This document shows positions 22,364-33,506 of a stretch of 64,000 bases of DNA, piece after piece. The notes under the pieces were generated by a model, which was given only the letters and a program-made list of their open reading frames with translations, was not told where the DNA came from and ran no database searches. Both the position numbers and the translations under genes were made by a program. Location: contig CAKAKS010000001.1 of assembly GCA_916700875.1 (NCBI GenBank), forward strand, positions 15,231,000 to 15,294,999, read 5' to 3'. The DNA comes from Sebastes aleutianus (taxonomy: Eukaryota; Chordata; Actinopteri; Perciformes; Sebastidae). Position 1 is the stretch's first letter, and each line of letters opens with the position of its first letter.

Positions 22364-24733
22364 ATGGATTTAAAAATGGTCGCTTGTGGCTTCTATTTCC
22401 TCATTTTTCTGCATATCGCATATGGAGACATGAGCTATTCTTTTCCAGAGGAGATGAAACGCGGATCAGTTATTGGAAATGTGGCCAAGGATCTCGGGCT
22501 GGAGACGGGCGCGCTCTCTAACAGAAGAGCTCGCATTGACACCGACGGGACTGATGAACGTTACTGTGACATAAACGTGAATAACGGAGAGCTGATTGTT
22601 GCCGACAGGATTGACCGAGAGGGGCTTTGTGGAGAAAAGGCTTCGTGCGTCCTGAAACACGAGCTAGTGCTGGAGAATCCTCTCGAGCTGCATCGGATCA
22701 GTCTTCACATTCTAGATATTAATGATAACTCCCCACAATTTAAGGAAGACCTGATTAATATTGAAATCCGAGAGTCGGCAGAGAGGGGAGCTCGTTTTGT
22801 GATGGAGGAGGCGCATGATGCGGATGTAGGACAGAATTCAGTTCAGCAGTACAGCCTTAAGAAGAATGATAATTTCATTTTGGCTGTTGATGGAAACACA
22901 ATAGAGCTTGTTCTAGAAAAAAAGCTTGATCGTGAAAAACAACAAGAGATCAATTTGCTTCTTACAGCTCTAGATGGAGGCTCTCCTCAGAGATCAGGTA
23001 CTGTAGTCATACACGTCACTGTGCTGGATGCTAATGATAACGCCCCAGTGTTCAGCCAGGCCGTTTATAAAGCCAGTCTGCCTGAAAACTCTCCTGTAGA
23101 TACTGTAGTGGTCACAGTGAGCGCTACTGATGCAGACCAGGGAGTCAATGGAGATGTAACATACGAATTTGGACATGTTACTGATGATGTGAAGAAGATA
23201 TTTAGTATTGACCGTAAAGTGGGGGAAATACGAGTAAAAGGCGCTGTTGATTATGAAACTATGACATCATTTGAAATACGCGTTAAAGCAAAAGATGGGT
23301 TAGGGCTGTCATCTTATGCTAAGGTAATAATTTCTATCACTGATGTGAATGACAACGCCCCTGTAGTCAATCTGAAGTCACTGACTAACCCCATACCTGA
23401 GAACGTGTCACCTGGTACAGAGGTGGGCATCATTAACGTGCAGGATAGAGACTCTGAGAATAACAGACAGGTCCGCTGCTCCATTCAGCAAAACGTCCCT
23501 TTTAAGTTGGTTCCTTCTATTAAAAACTATTATTCTCTGGTGACCACAGGACATCTGGACCGTGAACTAGTGTCTGATTACAACATTACAATCAGTGCCA
23601 CTGACGAGGGCTCTCCACCTCTGTCCTCCTCTAAAACTGTTCAGTTATCTGTAGCAGACATCAACGACAACCCACCTGTGTTTGAGGAACAGTCCTACAG
23701 CGCATATGTGAGTGAAAATAACAAACCTGGCTCCACTTTATGTTCCGTTACTGCTCGAGACCCCGACTGGAGACAAAACGGTACAGTGATTTATTCTCTG
23801 TTAGCTGGTGAGGTGAACGGTGCCCCGGTGTCCTCCTATCTATCTGTTAACGGAGACACGGGGGTGATCCACGCTGTGAGGTCGTTTGATTATGAACAGT
23901 TCAGGAGTTTTAAAGTCCACGTGATGGCCAGAGACAACGGTTCTCCTCCGCTCAGCAGCAACGTGACCGTCAGTGTCTTCATATCGGATGTGAATGACAA
24001 CTCTCCTCAGATACTGTACCCCGCCCCGGAGGGCAACTCCTTCATGACCGAGCTGGTCCCCAAAGCTGCACACGGAGGCTCTCTGGTGTCCAAAGTGATA
24101 GCGGTGGACGCGGACTCCGGACAGAACGCCTGGCTGTCCTATCATATAGTGAAATCCACTGATCCGGGACTTTTCACTATCGGTCTCCACAGCGGAGAGA
24201 TCAGGACACAGCGGGACATTTCTGAGTCTGACAGCATGAAACAGAACCTTATTGTGTCAGTGAAAGATAACGGACAGCCCTCTCTCTCTGCCACCTGTTC
24301 CATGTATTTACTGATTTCTGATAACTTGGCTGAGGTGCCAGAACTGAAGGATATTTCTTATGATGAGAAGAACTCCAAACTGACCTCTTATCTGATCATC
24401 GCTCTGGTGTCTGTGTCCACCTTTTTTCTGACCTTCATCATCATCATCATCCTGGGTGTGAGGTTTTGTCGCAGGAGAAAGCCCAGACTGTTGTTTGATG
24501 GAGCAGTTGCCATCCCCAGCGCTTATCTCCCTCCTAATTACGCAGATGTTGACGGAACAGGAACTTTACGCAGCGCTTACAACTATGACGCCTACCTGAC
24601 AACAGGTTCTAGAACCAGTGACTTTAAGTTCGTCAGTTCTTACAATGACAACACACTGCCTGCTGACCAGACTCTGAGGAAAAGCCCATCAGACTTTGCT
24701 GAGGCGTTTGGGGAATTGGAAGAGTGTTTAGAG
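22364..24733 (+). CDS. pcdhg: V5: clustered protocadherin variable exon with a replaced 3' end
   Basis: Variable exon of 790 codons starting MDLKMVACGFYF by homology to V3 and V4; an in-frame ATG at 22331 would add 11 residues and is less likely. Signal peptide, EC1-EC6 and helix are as in V4, with EC2 beginning RESAERGARF and one extra isoleucine in the helix from an added ATC codon. The tail is normal up to EAFG near 24712. There the sequence switches from the usual DCDSSPE to ELEECLE, and the donor is GAG|GTATGA. The 3' flank beyond is unlike that of the other exons until about 26.83 kb. The exon is still open and has a plausible donor, so it may work, with a different last seven residues at the constant-exon junction. 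Confidence 0.93.
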
Positions 24734-26744
24734 GTATGAATACACACAGCATCAACTTTGTCAAGTTCTTTTAAAAAAAAAAAAAAAAATCAATTCAAAC
24801 ACATTTCCTTTCAAACATTTGATTATTTTAATGAATTACAAATGTAATAGCTGGATATTTACGAACTCAAAGCATTGTTTTCTACTTATTTTCTGCATAA
24901 TAAGGAGTTATGTTGCGTAACTGTCATTTTGTGCGTTTGTATCTTTTCGTATATGTGTCAATTTTGGTCTGTCGGTCTGTCTGACTGTTCTTCTATTTAT
25001 TTCTTTAACAAGCTTTTTGTTCAGTTTCGAAATTCTTTAATTCCAGCCATGGTCACGTTCACTCTCATACTGCGAAGATGTAACATTTGGCTTATTAGTT
25101 AAAGTGTTGTTTAGTTTTAATATAGGGCTAATGAGGCTTTTTAGTGTAAATCTTGTTATGATTCTTGACAGTTACATTGTTTGAGACAGTGAATTAGTCC
25201 TTGCAGTGTGGTGTTTGTTGTCCAAATCAGCAGAATGTTTGTCTTTACCAAAAGTCTTTTTTTCTAAATCTTCTCTGATTTGATGTCATTTTGACACTTT
25301 GCTGTGACTGATAATTCATTAGTAGATGTGTTGTTATTAGTGTTTGGTCAGCATAATGTAAGTTTATTGTTCCTGTGAAGTTTTGACATTCATTTTTAAG
25401 AAGACTGTTCTTGTGCTGTCATCAAAACCTTGGTTTTCACTTTTTCACTAATAATATATCTTTTATCAAATATAAGTGCATTCATTTTTTGATTCAAATT
25501 ATTACTGACATACAACTATATTAACCTCTATACCTCTGATCAGCTGGAGCATAAAGGGTGCTATGTGAGATTTAAAGCACATTTTCCACACCATCATTGT
25601 TGCACAGGAAACTACAGCCGTGGCCATACATGTTATCAGATGTAATTTTTAGTATGTGACTTATTTGCTAAACGTTTCAGGAAGACCCAGCTCTCTCTGT
25701 TTCTTTCTACTCGAATAATTATACAAAATAAAAATAAAAAAAACATCTAACTTATTGTGTGTTTATATCTAACTGTATACACCTGCAATATTGTGCCACT
25801 TGTCTCAGAAGGAATTACAAACTGAGCTTATTATTGATTGCTTCTCCTTGATCTACTGTTGCTTGGCTTGGACCTCATTTGTACATTGCTGTGGACAGAA
25901 GTGTCTGCCACATGAATAAATATAAATTTACACATTGGTCTTACACTTAAGGCCAGAGAATAAATGTTATGATATCTAGCAGGCTGGTTTATATACCGTA
26001 AAAGCTGAATGACTGAAACCCTATAGACATGCTACTGTTGTCAAAGCCGGTCCTTCAGGTGGAGGGCATCACCTGTAGTATATAGGTCTTTACATCTGAA
26101 TCCAGTCCACTACTGTATTATTAACAGGTGTGTTTGTTCAGACTTCCTTTTGAGTTTTGTTATAGTTGATAGCTCTCTGGTCTGACCACAGATTGTGTTT
26201 TCAAGATTGAGGCTTGTTTACTTTTACACGCTACTCAGGATATGACTTGACAGAATATCAGTCACCTCGTTCATCAAAATACAGTGTGAGTTTCACACAG
26301 GCAGTCTCTAGGCAGGTCATGCTGACAGAATGAAGGACTTTCCCTTCCAGGCTACCCAAATCGTTTTTTTCCATTACAGTGATTTTGGTAGCAGCTGTTC
26401 TGCCTGATTGTTTTATGTGGATTTACTGGGTTGAAAGTGATTGGTCTTAACTAGTGTCTAGTGCTGGTTCTTTAATATAATTTTAAAGTACGTGTTCGAT
26501 CTAATGCATCTGCTGTTGTCTTGTTGATACTCATTGACAAACAGTGTCATGTATCTCTATTCTGTGATGGTAAAAGGTAACTAACTATGTGTGGTGTGGG
26601 AAGGTTGTAATCACCTCAAATCATCATAGTTTTTGTAGCTCTGCAGTGTTTTACAAGTGATTGTAGTATACTTGGTGCAGGTGGTCTTTAAGGGTTGTGA
26701 CCTTTTTACTTAAAAAAGAAACAAAATGCAATGGCTGTTTTACA

Positions 26745-26772
26745 GACACACACGCATGCACACGCACACACG

Positions 26773-26837
<65 letters not shown>

Positions 26838-26839
26838 AG
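26745..26839. repeat. CA dinucleotide microsatellite
   Basis: Nearly pure CA repeat of about 95 bp with a few CG and AT interruptions at its ends. It sits exactly at the join between diverged mid-spacer sequence and exon 3' flank sequence. Confidence 0.95.
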
Positions 26840-26921
26840 CCAACTTTTTTTTGTTGTTCATGTGAGTGCTCTTAATTATGTTTAATCAACCAGGCGGATA
26901 TGTTTGACCGTGTGAGCTCAT

Positions 26922-26942
26922 TTCTCTGTCCTTGGTGCTGAA
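26922..26942 (-). promoter_or_regulatory. RE1/NRSE-like element, displaced 2.2 kb from V5
   Basis: Same 21-mer as after V1-V4 and V6, but about 2.19 kb past the V5 donor instead of 140-190 bp. It lies in a piece of typical exon 3' flank. Confidence 0.62.
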
Positions 26943-27962
26943 CAGCTGATATCATTACAAATTATTTTTGGTTAGTTTTCTCCACACGTTTTATCAGTTT
27001 CACACCACTACTACTTTGGTTTCTCCCCGATATATGATTAAATAAACCAATCAGAAGTTAGGAAGTCCAAATGTAGGTTAATGTGATGATGAAACCACAG
27101 AGTTACATTCAATGTGTTTATTATGAATGATTTAAGCTGCAGTTAAACTATACAAACTTACAAATATGTAAACTGTTAACTCTTTAAAAGTTTAGTGCCT
27201 CATTGTAACTATATAAGTTAACTTTCCTTTTCAATATTACAGACAACTACTTCCTTTTTTAAATCAAACTACAGACACAGGTGCTTCATTCTATATTATA
27301 AACTTTTACAAGCCTGCAGATGTGCAAATCTTGGTTATAGTGATTGTGGTGAATTTAGCTTTAACACTTTTTTAAAAGCAGAAAAAATACATTATCAAAG
27401 TTCAAAGAACTACTAACTAGTCCACAAAAATATGGACATATTTTATTTTATGGCTATACAGGATACAATCAGACAATATAAACAGGACAACAGTAGAAGC
27501 AAGAGATCCAACAGTTAAAAAGGATATAAACAATCTGTCACTCTGGCTCTGGCATGCAGTCAGCTGAGCTAAACATTTTAGACTCAGGATATCCAGTGTT
27601 AGTGTGAAAACACTCATGCAGAACAACAGCTTAGCTTTACATTCTAAAGGGACAAGACATACACAGATGAACTGGATCACCACAGTAACCAAACATCGAC
27701 TTAAAAACATATCCATATATTCATATATTCATAGCCTAAACCTTGATATCAATGTGCATTTTATGCATACTTTGTTTGTTGACGTTGCTTGTGTCCTGGT
27801 TGTTTCCTGGTTTGAAACTCAAGGATAACTTTAATTGCAAATATTGCTTATACGTCATAGCAGTGTATGTTTCATATAGAGATTAACAGAAGTTATACGC
27901 AGGATACAGCCAATATGAAGTGTTTCCTTTTATTTATTTTCAGCAGTGTTTTTGCTGAACTT

Positions 27963-27990
27963 AACTCACGGTGGCGCTATATACCAGCAT
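27963..27990 (+). promoter_or_regulatory. Pcdh promoter conserved element (CSE) of V6
   Basis: AACTCACGGTGGCGCTATAT then ACCAGCA, CGCT core at 27975-27978, about 169 bp upstream of the V6 ATG. One base change from the V3-V5 form lies next to the core. Confidence 0.8.
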
Positions 27991-28143
27991 TAAGATGTTT
28001 GACTTCCTCTATCCTCTGGTGTGGACGCACATTCTTGCGCTCTTAGATAGGGACAATAACCCGGTACTCTCAGTTGCTATTCGTGTTATGTGGTTGAGCT
28101 CTTTGTTCGCTTTATTCTTCCACCTGCTAGGGACTCATCGTCG

Positions 28144-30525
28144 ATGATGGCTTCGAAAATAATCTTGTTTCAAACGTGCGGGTTCTATTTCCTCCTTTTA
28201 TTTTTTCATGCTGCATATGGAGACATTAGCTTTTCTTTTCCAGAGGAGATGAAACGAGGATCAGTTATTGGAAATGTGGCCAAGGATCTCGGGCTGGAGA
28301 CGGGCAGGCTCTCTAACAGAAGAGCCCGCATTGACACTGACGGGACTGATGAACGTTACTGTGACATAAACGTGAATAACGGAGAGCTGATTGTTGCCGA
28401 CAGGATTGACCGAGAGGGGCTTTGTGGAGAAAAGGCTTCGTGCGTCCTGAAACACGAGCTAGTGCTGGAGAATCCTCTCGAGCTGCATCGGATCAGTCTT
28501 CACATTCAAGATATTAATGATAACTCCCCAACATTTAATGAGGAATTTATTAATATAGAAATCCAAGAGTCAGCAGACAGGGGAGCTCGTTTTGTGATGG
28601 AGGAGGCGCATGATGCGGATGTAGGACAGAATTCAGTTCAGCAGTACAGCCTTAAAAAGAATGATAATTTCATTTTGGCTGTTGATGGAAACACAATAGA
28701 GCTTGTTCTAGAAAAAGAGCTTGATCGTGAAAAACAACAAGAGATCAATTTGCTCCTTACAGCTCTAGATGGAGGCTCTCCTCAGAGATCAGGTACTGTA
28801 GTCATACACGTCACTGTACTGGATGCTAATGATAACGCCCCAGTGTTCAGCCAGGCCGTTTATAAAGCCAGTCTGCCTGAAAACTCTCCTCCTGATACCA
28901 TAGTGATAGATGTTAGTGCTACTGACGCAGATGAAGGAGTGAATGGAGATGTGACTTATGACTTTGGACATGTTACTGATGATGTGAAGAAGATATTTAG
29001 TATTGACCGTAAAGTGGGTGAGATAAAAGTAATTGGCACCGTTGACTATGAAACTACGACATCATTTGAATTACGTATTAAAGCAAAAGATGGGTTAGGG
29101 CTGTCATCTTATGCTAAGGTAATAATTACTATCACTGATGTAAATGACAACGCCCCTGTAGTCAATCTGAAGTCACTGACTAACCCCATACCTGAGAACG
29201 TGTCACCTGGTACAGAGGTGGGCATCATTAACGTGCAGGATAGAGACTCTGAGAATAACAGACAGGTCCGCTGCTCCATTCAGCAAAACGTCCCCTTTAA
29301 GTTGGTTCCTTCTATTAAAAACTATTATTCTCTAGTGACCACAGGACAACTGGACCGTGAACTAGTGTCTGATTACAACATTACAATCAGTGCCACTGAC
29401 GAGGGCTCTCCATCTCTGTCCTCCTCTAAAACTGTTCAGTTATCTGTAGCAGACATCAACGACAACCCACCTGTGTTTGAGGAACAGTCGTACAGCGCAT
29501 ATGTGAGTGAAAATAACAAACCTGGCTCCACTTTATGTTCCGTTACTGCTCGAGACCCCGACTGGAGACAAAACGGTACAGTGATTTATTCTCTGTTAGC
29601 TGGTGAGGTGAACGGTGCCCCGGTGTCCTCCTATCTATCTGTTAACGGAGACACGGGGGTGATCCACGCTGTGAGGTCGTTTGATTATGAACAGTTCAGG
29701 AGTTTTAAAGTCCACGTGATGGCCAGAGACAACGGTTCTCCTCCACTCAGCAGCAACGTGACCGTCAGTGTCTTCATATCGGATGTGAATGACAACTCTC
29801 CTCAGATACTGTACCCCGCCCCGGAGGGCAACTCCTTCATGACCGAGCTGGTCCCCAAAGCTGCACACGGAGGCTCTCTGGTGTCCAAAGTGATAGCGGT
29901 GGACGCGGACTCCGGACAGAACGCCTGGCTGTCCTATCATATAGTCAAATCCACTGATCCGGGACTTTTCACTATTGGTCTCCACAGCGGAGAGATCAGG
30001 ACACAGCGGGACATTTCTGAGTCTGACAGCATGAAACAGAACCTTATTGTGGCAGTGAAAGATAATGGACAACCCTCTCTCTCTGCCACCTGTTCCATGT
30101 ATTTACTGATTTCTGATAACTTGGCTGAGGTGCCAGAACTGAAGGATATTTCTTATGATGAGAAGAACTCCAAACTGACCTCTTATCTGATCATCGCGCT
30201 GGTGTCTGTGTCCACCTTTTTCCTGACCTTCATCATCATCATCCTGGGTGTGAGGTTTTGTCGCAGGACAAAGCCCAGACTGTTGTTTGATGGAGCAGTT
30301 GCCATCCCCAGCGCTTATCTCCCTCCTAATTACGCAGATGTTGACGGAACAGGAACTTTACGCAGCGCTTACAACTATGACGCCTACCTGACAACAGGTT
30401 CTAGAACCAGTGACTTTAAGTTCGTCAGTTCTTACAATGACAACACACTGCCTGCTGACCAGACTCTAAGGAAGAGTCCATCAGACTTTGCTGAAGCGTT
30501 TGGGGATTGTGATAGTTCTCCTGAG
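28144..30525 (+). CDS. pcdhg: V6: clustered protocadherin variable exon, array 1 (last)
   Basis: Complete variable exon of 794 codons. I start at the ATG ATG pair giving MMASKIILFQ; the frame upstream opens only to a GTG. Signal peptide is 1-26, C-X5-C loop CGEKASC, six EC domains, helix about 679-703, tail with PPNYADVDGTGTL. EC1 and EC3 are of the V3-V5 class but more diverged than those are from one another: EC2 begins TFNEEFINIEI and QESADRGARF, its end has PPDTIVIDVSATDADEG, and EC3 has VIGTVDYETTTSFEL. From EC4 on it is the homogenised array 1 sequence. One change, RRTKPR for RRRKPR, lies just after the helix. Donor is GAG|GTAGGC; read-through gives VGSCYITSVPDV. Confidence 0.95.
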
Positions 30526-30663
30526 GTAGGCTCATGTTACATAACATCTGTCCCAGATGTGTGAAATGTATTCAGTACTTTATTCCCCCCCCCTCACACA
30601 CACACACACACACACACTCCACTGATTTCAGCCAGTGGAGTATCTTTCACAGCCTCAGCTCCT

Positions 30664-30684
30664 TTCTCTGTCCTTGGTGCTGAA
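30664..30684 (-). promoter_or_regulatory. RE1/NRSE-like element downstream of V6
   Basis: Minus-strand 21-mer, 17 of 21 to the RE1 consensus, about 139 bp past the V6 donor. Confidence 0.65.
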
Positions 30685-32199
30685 CAGCAATTTTCTGATG
30701 CCCTTTGACCTTTTTTTCTATTCTGTTGTCACATTTTGGATTCTCTGACTTTTATTTCTTTCGAGTGGCTATATTATAAACCGGTCCAAAATAGTAAGGT
30801 TTACTTTGTTTAAATATGTTCAATTAAATACGTCACTGCCTAGAAGGGAAGTCAATATCCATGTCACATTTTCTAAAGAAAAAGATGCAGTTTTTTTTTT
30901 TTTTGTTTAAGTGATAATTGACACCAACTGTATTTTAGTTAATTTAATAGAAATTCAATATTTTAAAATTTACTTTTTCTCATAATAAAGTAGTTTATCC
31001 AGTTAAGCAAGTATTAACTCATGTGTAAATCAGTGGAACATTTTTATATCTTTCATGTTATTATTCATTAAAACCTTTTTTTGTTTTTTTACTGTGGTCT
31101 ATAGCCAGAGGGAGGCAGACATTCACTGCCCTATAAAATGACAGATGGAGATGCAGAGAATCTATTCTTACCTTGGCACTGATCATTAGGACTGAATGCA
31201 TATCGCTAACGGATATGAATTGCTTATCAACATAACAAAGTTTTTAACTGGCCGACAAAAAAAGCTGGCTTGAGATTAAACACACCTCTATATACTGTAG
31301 ATAACTCAATATCCTTATACATACAACTTAAAATAATTATTGTAATTCGTATTTTAGTGTAACTTTACAAAGATTAAACCTGTATTAAGTTTTGTATGTC
31401 TTTTCATTAATTGAACTAACCAGATCTGTAATAAAGTGAAATAATAATGTGCATTCATCAGACAATGACCCAAATAACCATGCATTCTTTTCAGTAATTT
31501 AAGTGGCAACTCTTACCAATTTTTAAACCAAGTTTATTTTAGTCTCAGTAACTTTAGAAATCTTTGTCAAGCATGATCAGTAGAACATGTCCAATGTCAA
31601 AACCATGTACCAGTAGTCAATATACTTTAAATACAAATGTTTGTCAGTGTAGCAGTCACTCCACGTCTTCCTGATTGCAGTAATCCAATTTTTAGTGCTG
31701 AATGCCTCCAATACTGCACTTTCACTGGTGCTTACTTTGTGTTTGTTTGATCGCATAGGATGGCAAAAATTGATTTTAATTTTGTTATTTGACAGTGCTT
31801 AATTGTGATATATTTCATATATCCAAATCCTCTATTGAATACCTTGATGCATTATGAAGCTCTCATTTATCAAACTTGCATGTTCACAAACCAGAAAAAA
31901 ACTTCTCTTTAGTTCAGCTGCAGCTTCGTCAGACATCTATAGCTTTACAATGATAGACTCTCTGTCAAAGACATACAGGCGGAGCAGTACTCACTGAATA
32001 TTGTGTGAATAATGAGTCACTCTTCATTCAATTTGTTTTATGTGCATGTATTGATTGAAGAGTATATGCAGTAAGATAATGAGGGGATATAATGTACATG
32101 TTGTTGCACAATATCTATGCACCAAACAGTACAGTAAGATGATTTAGTTTTGCAGTGTTATTACACAGTTTGTAACCCTCACATGGCTGATTTAACTCT

Positions 32200-32345
32200 G
32201 AGAGTGATGGCATGTGGAGAAAAGCGGTTCTTGTGTTGGTTGTTTGGGTGTGGAGGGCTCTTTAGCACCTACCAGAGGGAAGAAGTTGAGTCAAGTGATG
32301 CCCAGGATGTTTGGGCCTGCTCTCATCCTGTTTGGACATTGACCA
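32200..32345. repeat. Diverged fish interspersed repeat fragment
   Basis: Carries the pattern GATGGCATGTGGAGAAAAGC, a following TTCTTGTGTTGG, then CACCTACCAGAGGGAAGAAG. I recognise this as an old copy of an abundant teleost repeat; its class is not clear to me. A related piece lies at about 39350-39420. Confidence 0.55.
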
Positions 32346-32506
32346 GATTTTGATTAATGTGCAGAGAACAAACTAAAGTAATTGCTACCGTAACTTCCTG
32401 CTGGGCCATTTTTGTAATGTGTTACATCTCCTGGGAGATTGCAGATCCCAGAAACTTGAAGGGTTACATGACTAACATATTACTGTTGAGTGTGATGACC
32501 TTTGGG

Positions 32507-32688
<182 letters not shown>

Positions 32689-33088
32689 GGGTTGTCACAC
32701 AGCTTAAATGCAGTGCAATGCATTGGAGCAGTAGAATAAAATCATTACGTCAGAGGGATTAATTAAGCAACACATCTCTGAGAATATCAGCAAAAATTAA
32801 GCATTGTAACATTTGCAAAGATACTAATCATTGCAAAAGTATACAGGGTTGTATTACATTGTTCAGGTTTTGCTTTTCCTGTCCATCCTCTGTTGTCTCA
32901 AACATGAACGTTTCAGGTTTTATAATATTAAGTTACCACAACCTGATTTTTGTCTGCTCTTATGTTGGCCACAGTGCAAAACGATGCGAGAAATCGCAGC
33001 CAATGTAATGCTTGTGTCTCATAGCCTGCATATACTGTCCACTGTTGTAATAATCCTCTCAGTCTCTTGGTGACGCTCTTTTATAATG

Positions 33089-33115
33089 TCTGACTCATGG
33101 ACGCTATTGCGTGTC
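33089..33115 (+). promoter_or_regulatory. Candidate Pcdh promoter element (CSE) of V7
   Basis: CTGACTCATGGACGCTATTG has the CGCT core at 33102-33105 and shares ACTCATGG..CGCTATTG with the V2 element. A second CGCT with GTGA before it lies at 33074-33077. The element is about 400 bp from the V7 start, twice the usual distance, because a GA-rich minisatellite lies between. Confidence 0.6.
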
Positions 33116-33203
33116 TCACCTCATCTGTGTCAGTGGAACTGGAGTATTGGGTTAGAGCCGAGGGCTGTGCATGCATGCTGTTAGAGTATGTGTGGGTGTG
33201 TGT

Positions 33204-33352
33204 GAGAGAGAGACAGAGAGAGAGAGAGGGAGTGAGAGTGAGAGAGAGAGAGAGGGAGAAAGCTAGAGAGAGGGAGTGAGAGGGAGAGAGAGAGAGATAG
33301 AGAGGGTGAAAGCTAGAGAGAGGGAGTGAGAGTGTGTGAGAGAGAGAGGGCG
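33204..33352. repeat. GA-rich purine minisatellite
   Basis: Imperfect GA repeat with a longer unit, AAAGCTAGAGAGAGGGAGTG, repeated from about 33260 and from about 33309. One strand is almost all purine for about 150 bp. It lies between the candidate promoter element and start of V7, perhaps in its 5' UTR. Confidence 0.9.
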
Positions 33353-33506
33353 AGCAGTGCTGAAATGGGGACAGAGAGAGAGGAATCCAAGCAGACAGCC
33401 TCCCTAATAGAGCATGACTAACTCAGCTAGAGAAGCAGGGAACCGTTGGATTACAGCAGCATTTGCAGTTCGATATTTGGATGTATATGTTTAGGATTTA
33501 GCCATA

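Larger units (their letters stand above)
24734..27960. other. V5-V6 spacer (rearranged)
   Basis: Starts with unique sequence and an A17 tract at about 24773-24789. From about 25.95 to 26.65 kb it resembles, at low identity, the middle of the other array 1 spacers (for example the part like 20380-20560). After a CA tract, sequence like the immediate 3' flank of array 1 exons appears at about 26840, including an NRSE. The order is therefore scrambled relative to sister spacers. A 99-codon minus-strand frame at 27417-27716 is hydrophobic but has no motif I recognise. Confidence 0.7.

Noticed and set aside
26651..26885. Cys-Val and His-Thr repeat frames over CA and TG tracts (also 32357-32762 and 37716-37982)
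   Set aside because: They are translations of dinucleotide repeats.
27417..27716. Minus-strand 99-codon hydrophobic frame, considered as a receptor fragment
   Set aside because: I could find no conserved receptor motif, start context or homologue within the window. Its base composition is that of the AT-rich spacer.
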